A DNA stretch of 64,000 nucleotides from RHLJ01 sp965222205 (GTDB lineage Bacteria > Bacteroidota > Rhodothermia > Balneolales > Balneolaceae), in contig OZ244932.1 of assembly GCA_965222205.1 (NCBI GenBank), positions 2,976,001 to 3,040,000 of the forward strand. The letters are read 5' to 3'. A program made the position numbers and the translations under genes. The notes beneath the pieces are model-generated. The model saw only the letters and a list, made by a program, of their open reading frames with translations. It ran no database searches and had not been told where the DNA came from. Every line of letters starts with the position of its first letter. Position 1 is the stretch's first letter. Below are positions 25,500-34,544 of this stretch, piece after piece.

Positions 25500-25820
25500 A
25501 TGAAAGAAATAACCGTTCAGGAACTTAAAGAAAAGAAAGAAAGCGGAGCCGATTTCGTGTTAGTTGACGTACGCGAAAACACAGAGTATTTAGTCTCTAA
25601 CCTTGATGGACAGCACATTCCATTAGGAGAATTGCCAAGCCGAATAGATGAGATTGAAGCTGATAAAGATGCTGAAATCATAATGATGTGTCGTTCGGGT
25701 GGTAGAAGCGGCAAAGCGGTTGGCATCATGGAAAGTGAAGGCTTTTCCAACGTTCACAATCTTAAGGGTGGAATTACTGCGTGGTCAAATGAAATCGACC
25801 CCAGCATGCCCGTGGCCTAA
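25500..25820 (+). CDS. Rhodanese-like sulfurtransferase
   Basis: 106-aa single-domain rhodanese, cytoplasmic. The active-site loop 'MMCRSGGRSGKA' holds Cys64; 'VLVDVRENTEY' and 'HIPLGELPSRI' are the standard upstream motifs. Proteins of this size serve as sulfur carriers in many pathways, and the context does not say which. It lies in the lptB-rhodanese-amidohydrolase run. Confidence 0.92.
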   Translation: MKEITVQELKEKKESGADFVLVDVRENTEYLVSNLDGQHIPLGELPSRIDEIEADKDAEIIMMCRSGGRSGKAVGIMESEGFSNVHNLKGGITAWSNEIDPSMPVA

Positions 25821-25830
25821 TCTCTACATT

Positions 25831-27528
25831 TTGAAAAAGCTAATACTTGTTATCATTCTCCCATTCTTGATGCATACTGCATCATGTGGGCAGGATTATG
25901 ATATCATCTTATCGAATGGAAGGGTTTTTGATGGTTCCGGAAACCCGTGGTTCTACGCTGATGTTGCTATTTCTGATGACAGAATAGTAGCCATTGGTGA
26001 TCTTAGTTCTGCCTCAGCTAACGAGATAATTGATATTACCGGGCTTTACATTTCTCCCGGCTTTATCGATATCCATTCCCACGCTCTTGATCCTGCTTCA
26101 GAAGGAAGAGGACTGGACTCGGAAGATCGTCGAAGAAGACAAGCTCCGAACTTAATCTCTCAGGGCATTACAACCGTCATCGTAAATCATGATGGACGAT
26201 CCTCAACCGATCCTGTAACTGATCAAATCGGAGCCTTGGAAGCCAACGGGATTGGAGTAAACGCCGGACTTATGATTGGTCACAATTCTATCCGTTTTAA
26301 GGTATTAGGAGAGGATAACGAGCGATATTCTACTCCTCGAGAAATTGAGCAACTAAAATCTATCGTTAAAGAGGCGATGGAAGATGGGGCTTTCGGGCTT
26401 TCCGCCGGACTTGAATATGAACCGGGACGATGGAGTAATACGGAAGAAGTTATATCGCTGGTGGAAGAAATAGAACCTTTTGGCGGGGTATATATTTCTC
26501 ATCAACGAAGTGAAGCTAAAACGCCGATGCGCTGGTTACCTAGTGACAACGACCCAACGCCTCCAACCATGCTTGATGCCGTTGAGGAAACCATAGAAAT
26601 TGGAGAAAAAACAGGCGCAAGGGTTGTGGCTTCTCATTTGAAATCCCGGGGAGCAAATTATTGGGGCGGTAGTAATGCTGCAATTTCATTGATCGAACAA
26701 GCCCGTAATCGAGGCGTTTCTGTCTACGCCGATCAATATCCATATAATACCAGTGGAAGTGATGGTAATACTCGTTTACTTCCTAACTGGGTGTTTGATT
26801 TTGATCGTTTTGGAATTGAATCAACCCGGCCATGGAATTATAAATTGCCTTTAGAAGAAGCCTTAAAAGATCCCGAATTAACTACTGCTTTATATGCAGA
26901 TATATCTCACTCTCTTGCATACCGCGGCGGACCTGAACGAATCGTTGTGTTCGAGTTTCCAGATTCTTCTTACATAGGAAAAAACATTGCTGAACTGGCT
27001 AGCGAAAACGGAATTTCCCCTCAGAATATGGTCATTGAATTACAGAGGCGTGGTTTTGAAAACCGAAGGGGAGGAGCAAGACTGCGGAGTTTTTCTATGC
27101 ATGAGGATGATTTAAATGCCATTGCCGCTACACACTGGACAGCTACTACAACGGATGGTGGTATTACGCTTCCTGAAGATGGAAACAACGTTCATGCAAG
27201 GTTTTATGGAACATTTTCGCGCAAAATCTTCAAGTATGCACTTACTAACAACACGATCTCTGTGGCTCATGCGATTCGATCTTCGACCTCGCTTCCTGCT
27301 CAAATTATGGATATCAGAAACCGTGGGCAGATCAGGGAAGGATACTATGCAGATATAGTTGTATTCAATTTAGATGAGATTCGGGATGAGTCGACTTTTT
27401 TTGAACCTCATCAACATTCCTCTGGTATCGAGTATGTATTTGTAAATGGCGTCTCGGCTTTATCAAAAACTAAGCTCGAAGGAACCTTGAGTGGGAAAGT
27501 TCTTACTCCTGCTAATTCCCGAAATTAG
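25831..27528 (+). CDS. N-acyl-D-amino-acid deacylase-like amidohydrolase, exported
   Basis: About 565 aa if started at TTG 25831, which gives a full signal sequence (KKLILVIILPFLMHTASCG); a longer frame from 25699 overlaps the rhodanese gene and is rejected. Metal-binding 'FIDIHSHALDP', 'GAFGLSAGLEYEPGRWSNTE', 'ASHLKSRGANYWG' and 'YADQYPYNTSGSDG' are typical of the D-aminoacylase branch; Asp in 'TTTDGG' is the C-terminal metal ligand. It would release D-amino acids from N-acylated forms, possibly from cell-wall material, in the periplasm. Its stop lies one base from the convergent rho stop. Confidence 0.88.
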   Translation: MKKLILVIILPFLMHTASCGQDYDIILSNGRVFDGSGNPWFYADVAISDDRIVAIGDLSSASANEIIDITGLYISPGFIDIHSHALDPASEGRGLDSEDRRRRQAPNLISQGITTVIVNHDGRSSTDPVTDQIGALEANGIGVNAGLMIGHNSIRFKVLGEDNERYSTPREIEQLKSIVKEAMEDGAFGLSAGLEYEPGRWSNTEEVISLVEEIEPFGGVYISHQRSEAKTPMRWLPSDNDPTPPTMLDAVEETIEIGEKTGARVVASHLKSRGANYWGGSNAAISLIEQARNRGVSVYADQYPYNTSGSDGNTRLLPNWVFDFDRFGIESTRPWNYKLPLEEALKDPELTTALYADISHSLAYRGGPERIVVFEFPDSSYIGKNIAELASENGISPQNMVIELQRRGFENRRGGARLRSFSMHEDDLNAIAATHWTATTTDGGITLPEDGNNVHARFYGTFSRKIFKYALTNNTISVAHAIRSSTSLPAQIMDIRNRGQIREGYYADIVVFNLDEIRDESTFFEPHQHSSGIEYVFVNGVSALSKTKLEGTLSGKVLTPANSRN

Positions 27529-27529
27529 T

Positions 27530-28762
27530 TTACGCTATTGCCGCAATTTGATTTAACAGCTCTTGATTACTATCGGTGTTTTTGAGCACCTTTAGTAGTC
27601 CCAGCATCGACTCTCTTGGAGATTTCTTGAGCAGGTATCGGCGAACCACATTTCGCTCTTCCAGAGAATCTGTGATAAATTTATCTTCGTTTCTGGTTCC
27701 TGATGCTGTAATGTTGATCGCGGGATAGATTCGATCGTTGGCAAGCTCGCGATCGAGTACCAGTTCCATATTTCCCGTTCCTTTGAACTCTTCAAAAATC
27801 AGATCGTCCATTCTGGAATTTGTTTCTACCAAACAGGTTGCGATGATGGTTAATGAGCCTCCGCCTTCAATTTTACGGGCAGATCCAAAAATCTTTTTAG
27901 GGATTTCGAGTGCTCTGATATCCAAACCACCGGATAATGTTCTTCCGCTATTTGTTTGAACAGCGTTGTAAGCTCGCCCAAGTCGTGTCATCGAGTCGAT
28001 AAGCAACACAGCATCTTCACCCATCTCAGCTTTACGTTTGGCGTATCCAAGAGCCATTTCTGTAATTCGAATATGGCTTTGTGTCTTTTTATCATTTGAT
28101 GATGCAAATACTTCAGCATCTGTTGAACGGATAAAATCAGTTACCTCTTCCGGTCTTTCATCCACTAATAGTACACTCAAATGGATATCCTTATGATGGG
28201 CCGATAGTGCGTTTGCGATTTGCTTTAAAAGCACGGTTTTACCCGTTCTTGGCGGGGCTACAATTAATGCACGTTGCCCTTTACCTATTGGAGAAACTAA
28301 GTCGATCACACGCATCTCAGTATCTTCTGCATGCTCTCCCATTTTTATCCATTCGACTGGCATGATGGGTGTTTGTCTTTCGAATCGAGAGCATTTAGTC
28401 CAGAACTCCAGTGGCTTTCTGTTAACAAATTCAACAGAGTGTACATGCTTGTTTCCCTGATTATCTTCTTCGAACTCGCCTTCTAAAATCAGTCCCTGTC
28501 TCAGGTCAAGAGCTTTTACCTCTTCCGGTTTCAAAAAGGGATCCTGAGGGTTGTAGCTGAATTCATAATCCAGTTTTCGAATAAACCCCCAGCCTTTTGA
28601 ATTTATTTCCAAAACCCCCGCATACTTACCGGCTATCCCTTGATTGTTATTCCAATAAAATTTGGGAATAAAAACATTGCCGCCTTTCTTATTATTATTG
28701 CGGTTTCTGTTTTTGTTATTACGATTCTTGTTACGGTTCTTGTAATTCTTTTTCCGTGCCAT
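27530..28762 (-). CDS. rho: Transcription termination factor Rho
   Basis: Hexameric RNA helicase that ends transcription. The 410-aa product has an unusual leader: residues 4-26 are almost only Lys, Asn and Arg, replacing the N-terminal helical domain. Then the OB-fold RNA-binding region ('GVLEINSKGWGFIR', 49-62), Walker A 'APPRTGKT' (169-176), 'VLLVDERPEEVTDF', 'LLIDSMTRLGRAYN' and 'RKIEGGGSLTIIAT' follow in the normal order. The basic low-complexity tail probably adds RNA affinity (inference). It is convergent with the amidohydrolase gene. Confidence 0.97.
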   Translation of the reverse strand: MARKKNYKNRNKNRNNKNRNRNNNKKGGNVFIPKFYWNNNQGIAGKYAGVLEINSKGWGFIRKLDYEFSYNPQDPFLKPEEVKALDLRQGLILEGEFEEDNQGNKHVHSVEFVNRKPLEFWTKCSRFERQTPIMPVEWIKMGEHAEDTEMRVIDLVSPIGKGQRALIVAPPRTGKTVLLKQIANALSAHHKDIHLSVLLVDERPEEVTDFIRSTDAEVFASSNDKKTQSHIRITEMALGYAKRKAEMGEDAVLLIDSMTRLGRAYNAVQTNSGRTLSGGLDIRALEIPKKIFGSARKIEGGGSLTIIATCLVETNSRMDDLIFEEFKGTGNMELVLDRELANDRIYPAINITASGTRNEDKFITDSLEERNVVRRYLLKKSPRESMLGLLKVLKNTDSNQELLNQIAAIA

Positions 28763-28835
28763 TAAAATAAATTGTGTTTTCTCCTTAGTGAAGTATCGAA
28801 ATCCGTATTGTTTTGAATAAAAAAAGGAGAGCTTT

Positions 28836-28867
28836 AAAAAAGTGGTGCGGAGAGTTTTCTCCGCACC
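28836..28867 (-). terminator. Intrinsic terminator after the TPR gene
   Basis: GGTGCGGAGA (28844-28853) pairs perfectly with TCTCCGCACC (28858-28867) around a 4-base loop. On the minus strand the stem is followed by AC and a run of six T (complement of 28836-28841). It ends the long minus-strand run that includes the TPR gene, separating it from rho. Confidence 0.88.
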
Positions 28868-28919
28868 TAGATCTTATCAGAAGATGAGAAAAGATACAAA
28901 TGTTTAGGTTGATAGCAAA

Positions 28920-30257
28920 CTATCGAACCGTAGTGGTTTCATTTATCCAGCTATAGCAACTCATTAACGAGCCATCTACTTTTACACTTTGTCCATCCTC
29001 ATAGCTTAGCGTAAAGAACTTGTCTTCTGTTGTTGGAGTAACTGCTTCGTATGTTGCAAGCTGAGAGTTCACCGTGTTTGTTACAGAAGCGTCAACGCGT
29101 TTAGCTTTGTTCAGGTAATCTACTACTACCCAATATACTACTTTGTCTTTTGCTTCAAGCTTACGTCCATCAGAGCAAGAGCTTACAGCCTGTCCATAAA
29201 TGTTTGCCATTTTCAGATATGCTAATCCATAATTTGAATCTATTCTCAAAGCCGCGCTGATGTATCGCTTAGCTGCTTGAAGTTGCCCCATACTTGCATG
29301 AACATCTGATAAATCAATATTGATTTCTTTTTTAGCCTGATCATTCGGAGCTTTTTCCAATGCTTCTTTGTAAAGCTCTGCTGCATCAGCATACTGTGCA
29401 TTACCTTTTTCAATATCTGCCAATGAAAGAGCACTATCATAAGTAGGATCCAGATCATGGATTTTCTTCAATGTAACCATCAACTCGTCTTGCATATCCA
29501 GGTCTTCCTGGGCATCGGCACAAGCCTTCAATGCTTCTAAATCATCTGGGTTTTCCTCTAATTTACCACAGAAGAATTCCAAGCGTTCTTCGGGCGCCTC
29601 AAATACATCACCAAGAGTTTCATCAAAAAAAGCCAAAATTTCATCATTTCCATAAGGAGAAGCTATTTCAATCAGCTCAACAACTTCGTCTTTCCTATTC
29701 TGGCGAACCATATTTTCTACTGTCACACGAATATAATATCCATTCGCAGTTGTGGTTGTTCGCTCCGGATCAAGCTCAAACATTGCTTCAAAGTCCTGAT
29801 AGGCTTTTTGAAGACCATCTTCTATTGCATTGTAATTTTCCAGGAAGTAGCGACCTCTTCTCTGATAAAGCTCAAATTCTTCTTCCGGGGTTTCCGCAAA
29901 TAACTCGAAACTCTCTTCATATAGTGCTAAAGCTGTATCAATATAGGCTTCTTTTTCGCTTGGATTGGATTTACTCAATCCAATAGTAGTGTAGATGTTG
30001 ATAAACTTTGTGTACTGAGTGGAGAGATTGAACCGCCCAGGAGGAATCCCTTCAATTTCAGTGGGTTTCTTACACATCATCCAGCGCCCAAATCGTAGCG
30101 CAAAAGGGTAATTACCGTTATTATATTCCCCTTGAAAAATGGAAAAAGCAGCTATTTCCTGCATTCCATCTGGAGGAGCTGGATTACAATCATCCTGAGC
30201 GTAAGCAAAAGATGAACCCACAAATAAAATCCCTAGTATTGTAGCTAATAGTTTCAT
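28920..30257 (-). CDS. Tetratricopeptide-repeat protein, exported
   Basis: 445 aa with a signal peptide (cleaved near SFAYAQD). Several TPR-like helix pairs are visible, e.g. around 250-350 ('ALSLADIEKGNAQYADAAEL', 'INIDLSDVHASMGQLQAAKR', 'LAYLKMANIYGQAVSSC'). A scaffold role in the periplasm is likely; no enzyme motif is seen. It is the last gene before the terminator, 66 bp behind an outer membrane barrel gene, so the two may work together. Similar proteins occur widely in Bacteroidota without a defined function. Confidence 0.8.
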   Translation of the reverse strand: MKLLATILGILFVGSSFAYAQDDCNPAPPDGMQEIAAFSIFQGEYNNGNYPFALRFGRWMMCKKPTEIEGIPPGRFNLSTQYTKFINIYTTIGLSKSNPSEKEAYIDTALALYEESFELFAETPEEEFELYQRRGRYFLENYNAIEDGLQKAYQDFEAMFELDPERTTTTANGYYIRVTVENMVRQNRKDEVVELIEIASPYGNDEILAFFDETLGDVFEAPEERLEFFCGKLEENPDDLEALKACADAQEDLDMQDELMVTLKKIHDLDPTYDSALSLADIEKGNAQYADAAELYKEALEKAPNDQAKKEINIDLSDVHASMGQLQAAKRYISAALRIDSNYGLAYLKMANIYGQAVSSCSDGRKLEAKDKVVYWVVVDYLNKAKRVDASVTNTVNSQLATYEAVTPTTEDKFFTLSYEDGQSVKVDGSLMSCYSWINETTTVR

Positions 30258-30323
30258 TGCTTCTATTTTAGTTAATTAGTGCGTTATATAAACTCTATAG
30301 TTCAAGAAATTATTACTATAGAA

Positions 30324-31631
30324 TTATCTAAGCTTTTGACGGAAAAACATGAGCTCGGTCAAATTCACAGAAAGACCTAACGCCCAAATCCGTTCTTGTA
30401 TTAAGTTGTTATCAGTTGTTCCCCTGAAGCCATACTGGAAGCTAATATCAATTGAAGACGTCCTTCTTGATAGAATCCCCAAACCTGTATTAATCCACAG
30501 AGTGCTAATGTCATTACCTTGAATAGTCAAATGACCTGTGTCATAAGATAGCCCACCGGAATATTTAAATCTCGAAAAAAATGCGTCGGAATTTTTTTTG
30601 TATGGATGAAACTGTCCGCCAAAACCAACCTTCCATCGGTCCTTTAAAACTGATTGTTGAGATGGGGCTAAACCATTGGAATATTCGCTCCATTGTTGAT
30701 AAATCCCTTCTACCGCAAAATTGACGTATTGGGAAGGTCCATAGCCTAATCCAAAAGAAGCCCCAAGTGGAACATAAACATCGCCTTCCGGGATAGAAAT
30801 AGATGATGTATAATCGACTTCATCTTCTACTCCGTCTATTGTTTTCGTCACCTTAAAACTGGATTTTGTACCGATAGTATACGGCAATGTCAGAGTTGCT
30901 CCCAAGGCAATTCTATCGGTTTCACGAAGTACACTTTGGAATAAAGCTGATAGGCCAAAGCGCTGAGAAAAAGCTACTCCCGTATTATTTACCCGTTGAT
31001 TCTGTGCGTTAAAAGAGGCCGAGCTAAAGCTGAACGACTCATCACTTTGCAGAGTCATGAAAGCTACTGATGGAGCATATCCAAATGAAATATGTTCCGT
31101 CAACTTTAAACCAAAGCCCACTTCAAATTTGTTCAATCCGCCGCTATTTCTGATTTCATTCGCAAAAGCTACGGTGTCTGAAGCAGATGCTGCAAAGGTA
31201 CCCGTATCTGCAAAGCGGTAATTTGTGCGGGTTACAGGATAAAGGCTAACTGAAAGACCTAGCTTTCCCGGATAAATTGGGAACAATGTATGTAGGTAGC
31301 CAGACCCGAAATTGGAAGTTTCTTCACTACCGGAATTAGTTTTAAGATTAAATTTGCTCAGATTTAACCCTGTAAACGCCTGCGTATAAAAGGATCTGTT
31401 CCACAAGGCTGGATTTGACAAGCTCGTCATTTCCTGAGTAATCCCCGAAACACCTAAAATTCCTTGTCCTTTAAAATTATCGGAAGTGATATCCTGCGGC
31501 ATTCCCAAACCAAATACTGAATACGGGGAACCGCCAATTCCTTCATCAGAGTCCTGAGCCAGTACTAAAAATGGGCTTAGTACGATACTAAATAAGATTG
31601 CTAATACTTTTATTAAACCTTGTTTTTTCAT
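30324..31631 (-). CDS. Outer membrane beta-barrel protein, FadL/PorQ-like
   Basis: 435 aa with signal peptide (LSPFLVLAQD). The mature N-terminus 'GGSPYSVFGLGMPQD' with 'MTSLSNPALWNRS' recalls the FadL/PorV-type barrel start (G.G....S....NPA), and many alternating strands end in '...VNLTELMFFRQKLR'. Substrate unknown. Its ATG overlaps the DUF4270 gene stop (ATGA), so the pair is translationally coupled; a shared envelope function is likely. Confidence 0.78.
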   Translation of the reverse strand: MKKQGLIKVLAILFSIVLSPFLVLAQDSDEGIGGSPYSVFGLGMPQDITSDNFKGQGILGVSGITQEMTSLSNPALWNRSFYTQAFTGLNLSKFNLKTNSGSEETSNFGSGYLHTLFPIYPGKLGLSVSLYPVTRTNYRFADTGTFAASASDTVAFANEIRNSGGLNKFEVGFGLKLTEHISFGYAPSVAFMTLQSDESFSFSSASFNAQNQRVNNTGVAFSQRFGLSALFQSVLRETDRIALGATLTLPYTIGTKSSFKVTKTIDGVEDEVDYTSSISIPEGDVYVPLGASFGLGYGPSQYVNFAVEGIYQQWSEYSNGLAPSQQSVLKDRWKVGFGGQFHPYKKNSDAFFSRFKYSGGLSYDTGHLTIQGNDISTLWINTGLGILSRRTSSIDISFQYGFRGTTDNNLIQERIWALGLSVNLTELMFFRQKLR

Positions 31632-32833
31632 CTCACTCCTGATTCCAGTCCATATAATATTACTCTCGGTGCAAGTTCCGGATCGGTTCCTACATTATAT
31701 AAAGAGGTATACGCCAATGTACCCTGATTCGCACTTAAGTATAGGTACAAATCATTTATTGAAAGATCGCCATGAATATAGCTGTTCAATATGTTCGTGA
31801 TGTTATAACGATACGTACCATCATCCCGCGCTGCGGCTGACAGATCGATCGTTCCAAAAGCAATCTCATACGCAACATCATCCAATGGCCCTATGCTCAT
31901 TCCTAACCCAAGAGAAGGTGACCGGACTTCGTCTTGTTGTAAAGTGTTACTGAGATTTAAAGTGTCCCTGTTAAACACTAATTCTGCTCTAATAAAATTG
32001 ATATCACTTACTTCATCAGCTAAGGAAGACAGATCCAGACTAAGTATGTTATTAAACGTTGTCTGGAGCATAATCCTATCAGGATCGATAGTGGCTCCGG
32101 TTCTGTTTAAATCATATCCCCAATCGAGAATAAAATGTGTTGTAGTATCCTCTGCAACAGCCTCAACATTTGAAAGCGTGTAGTTTGCATATATAACTTT
32201 ATTGTTACCTGCATCAGGTACTACTGCCAATCCAAAATCATTTCGCTTATACAAATCTTCTCTTATAGAATCGGCTTCATTAAAGAAAGATATGTAATCA
32301 TCTTTCCACGACCCCGAAAGTTCTACTTCGATTACTCCGTTTGTATCTACATCAGCATCCGAGAATTGTCCAATGGCTTCCGCCTCATCATAATTAATCG
32401 ACATGCTGTTACGGAATGCAGATCCTCTCCAAAGTGAATTTACCCGATAAATAGAGTAATTACCTGTCTGGGTGGTATCCCCATACTCTTCACCTTCCTG
32501 AAGTTGGAGCTGCAATTTAAAAATGGTGCTTGCGTCAAAAACCACGGTGTCAGCAGGGCGAAAGATAGATGGCTTAAAGAATGATACCGATTCAATATTT
32601 CCAAATAAATCATCATCATACCCCCCGATAGCCGAACGACCGAGGCGACCCAGGTAAGCATCCTGATTTATAGTGGTAAGATTTGTTATCAGGAGAGTGT
32701 CAATATCTATATCCGTTTTATCTATGAAGCCCCCACCCAGGGTTCCCGGATCCTGACAGCCAATAAAAGTACTTAGTATGATTATAGAAAAAGCAAGCTG
32801 CCAGAATGTGGCAGCTTTAGTTTTAATGTGCAT
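31628..32833 (-). CDS. DUF4270-family lipoprotein
   Basis: 401-aa lipoprotein with its modified cysteine at residue 26 (STFIGCQDPG). The opening 'CQDPGTLGGGF' and the later 'LYLYLSANQG' region match the DUF4270 family, found almost only in Bacteroidota-like bacteria and often next to the short GT5 protein, as here (15 bp gap). It is predicted to sit on the periplasmic or outer face of the outer membrane; function unknown. Confidence 0.85.
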   Translation of the reverse strand: MHIKTKAATFWQLAFSIIILSTFIGCQDPGTLGGGFIDKTDIDIDTLLITNLTTINQDAYLGRLGRSAIGGYDDDLFGNIESVSFFKPSIFRPADTVVFDASTIFKLQLQLQEGEEYGDTTQTGNYSIYRVNSLWRGSAFRNSMSINYDEAEAIGQFSDADVDTNGVIEVELSGSWKDDYISFFNEADSIREDLYKRNDFGLAVVPDAGNNKVIYANYTLSNVEAVAEDTTTHFILDWGYDLNRTGATIDPDRIMLQTTFNNILSLDLSSLADEVSDINFIRAELVFNRDTLNLSNTLQQDEVRSPSLGLGMSIGPLDDVAYEIAFGTIDLSAAARDDGTYRYNITNILNSYIHGDLSINDLYLYLSANQGTLAYTSLYNVGTDPELAPRVILYGLESGVR

Positions 32834-32848
32834 TAAATAATTCTTTTT

Positions 32849-33646
32849 TTATTCGGCTATGACTTTATAGTAGTCTGAAAACTTGTTTGATACGTCTTCC
32901 GGAGAACCTTGAATTTGTTTCGGGGTTATATTCAGTTCCTTGAATACATCATCGAACTCATCCTTCAAATAGTTTCCGGTTACAACATGATCACTGAACA
33001 TCAAACCGAGTTTCAATAAATCAACTTTACCGTTATCTGTTAACTTGTTGATGTCAACATCTTCAGGTAAACCGAGCAATTCTAAAATTTTTGCTGTATC
33101 AGCAGTTCCTTCATTTTCTGAATGATGAAGATTATAGATCACTTGTGTGTTCTGGAAAATCTTTTCATCCTTGTATTTGGTTTTAACCAGAAGCGGTATT
33201 AATCCCGCAGGCCAGTCGTGGCAGTGGATAATGTCCGGCTCCCAACCGAGCTTCATAACTGTTTCGAGCACTCCTTTATTGTAGAAGGCAAGTCGTTCGT
33301 CATTATCAGGGTAAAATTCATCTTTCTTGGGATCTTTGAAAAGCCCTTTGCGCTTGAAATAGGTATCGTTATCAAGAAAATAAACCTGCAACTTAGCATT
33401 TGGAATGCTAGCCACTTTTATTTTCATGCTCTCTTTCGTATCACCTACTTCAACTTCAATGCCTGATAGGCGAATAACCTCATGAAGCCTGTTTCTCCGG
33501 TCGTTAATAGTGCCATATTTTGGCAGTAAAATTCGTATTTCAAAACCTTTATCCTGTAATGATGCCGGTAAAAACCGAAGCAAATCGGCTGTGTAGGTCA
33601 TTCTTGCAAAAGGGGAAATTTCAGCCGCTGCGTATAATATTTTCAT
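32849..33646 (-). CDS. Glycogen/starch-synthase N-domain protein (GT5), one domain only
   Basis: 265 aa, about half of a normal GlgA (near 480 aa), matching the GT5 N-terminal domain only: 'ILYAAAEISPFARMTYTADL', 'GFEIRILLPKYGTINDRRNR', 'IIHCHDWPAGLIPLL'. The C-terminal GT1 domain is absent and the ADP-glucose-binding KTGG motif is replaced by ARMTYTAD, so catalysis is doubtful. The short form is a conserved type in Bacteroidota rather than a recent truncation, because the stop is clean and the next gene follows at 15 bp. Role unknown; the place beside malQ and glgB keeps a link to glucan possible. Confidence 0.82.
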   Translation of the reverse strand: MKILYAAAEISPFARMTYTADLLRFLPASLQDKGFEIRILLPKYGTINDRRNRLHEVIRLSGIEVEVGDTKESMKIKVASIPNAKLQVYFLDNDTYFKRKGLFKDPKKDEFYPDNDERLAFYNKGVLETVMKLGWEPDIIHCHDWPAGLIPLLVKTKYKDEKIFQNTQVIYNLHHSENEGTADTAKILELLGLPEDVDINKLTDNGKVDLLKLGLMFSDHVVTGNYLKDEFDDVFKELNITPKQIQGSPEDVSNKFSDYYKVIAE

Positions 33647-33659
33647 AAATGTATTCTAC

Positions 33660-34478
33660 TTACTCTTCGTTAGAGATTTTGTTCTCTTTTATTACTTGGT
33701 CCAGGTCACTGTCATTACCCAGCGAGTAGAAATCCATTAGGGTGTCGCTTCTCAAACCGAGACGTAGCGTTTCCAACGGAGTAACTTCTTCTGGTTGAAT
33801 GTTACCTAGATTAACATTGCTACCATATCTTCTTATAAACCATACTTGCTGTTCTTTTTGTGGAGCTTCAAAAATGAGATTCTCGACCGGAATCTGATCG
33901 GTAATTTCTTCAATTAGTCCTGAGCGTATTTCTCCGTTTGGGCGAAAAACTCCAACATTACCGCTTTCGCGTGCCTCACAAATTACTTTGGCAGCACCGG
34001 CTTCTAATTCCTGCTTAATAACATTAACCCATTTGTACGGTGGAATTATTTCGTTTGGGTTTTTACTGCCAACTTCAGAATAAACGGTATAATCTTTACT
34101 AAGCTCTTTAATGATTTTCTGCTTCTTCTCGTCAGAAATCCAGATAGTTCCATTGGAAACTTCCAGCGATTTAATTTCATACTTATCAAGCAGCTTTCTG
34201 AAAGCGTCTAATTGATCTCGTAATAAGTACGCCTCAAACAAAGTGCCCCCAAAGTATACCGGAATACCTGCATCGTTATACACTTTGATTTTGTCTTCCA
34301 GGTTTGGTGTAACATAAGATGTTCCCCATCCCAGTTTAACTATATCGGTATAATCAGCACATACTGAGCAAAAATCTTCCGCCTGCCGGACACTATACCC
34401 TTTATCAAGTACTAGCGTTATCCCTTCTTTTCTGGGTTTTTCCGATCTTTTTGGAAGATTATTAAGTGAAAATGGCAT
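33660..34478 (-). CDS. comA: Phosphosulfolactate synthase
   Basis: 272-aa TIM-barrel enzyme joining sulfite and phosphoenolpyruvate to (2R)-phospho-3-sulfolactate. Matching segments are 'GITLVLDKGYSV', 'DIVKLGWGTSYV', 'GIPVYFGGTLFEAYLL', 'LEVSNGTIWIS', 'VICEARESGN' and 'IFEAPQKEQQVWFI', the family core. In methanogens the product leads to coenzyme M; in bacteria it can feed sulfolactate or sulfonate metabolites. comB and comC are not in the window, so the end product here is unknown. It is embedded between malQ and the GT5 gene (13 bp). Confidence 0.9.
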   Translation of the reverse strand: MPFSLNNLPKRSEKPRKEGITLVLDKGYSVRQAEDFCSVCADYTDIVKLGWGTSYVTPNLEDKIKVYNDAGIPVYFGGTLFEAYLLRDQLDAFRKLLDKYEIKSLEVSNGTIWISDEKKQKIIKELSKDYTVYSEVGSKNPNEIIPPYKWVNVIKQELEAGAAKVICEARESGNVGVFRPNGEIRSGLIEEITDQIPVENLIFEAPQKEQQVWFIRRYGSNVNLGNIQPEEVTPLETLRLGLRSDTLMDFYSLGNDSDLDQVIKENKISNEE

Positions 34479-34544
34479 AATAAAATAATTCTAAATCCAA
34501 GCACCTAATATACTAAAAAGGGCTATTCTTTTAAAGGTTAGCTT

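Noticed and set aside
25699..25830. Longer amidohydrolase starting inside the rhodanese gene
   Set aside because: The extra residues are an out-of-frame reading of the rhodanese C-terminus; the signal peptide begins at TTG 25831.
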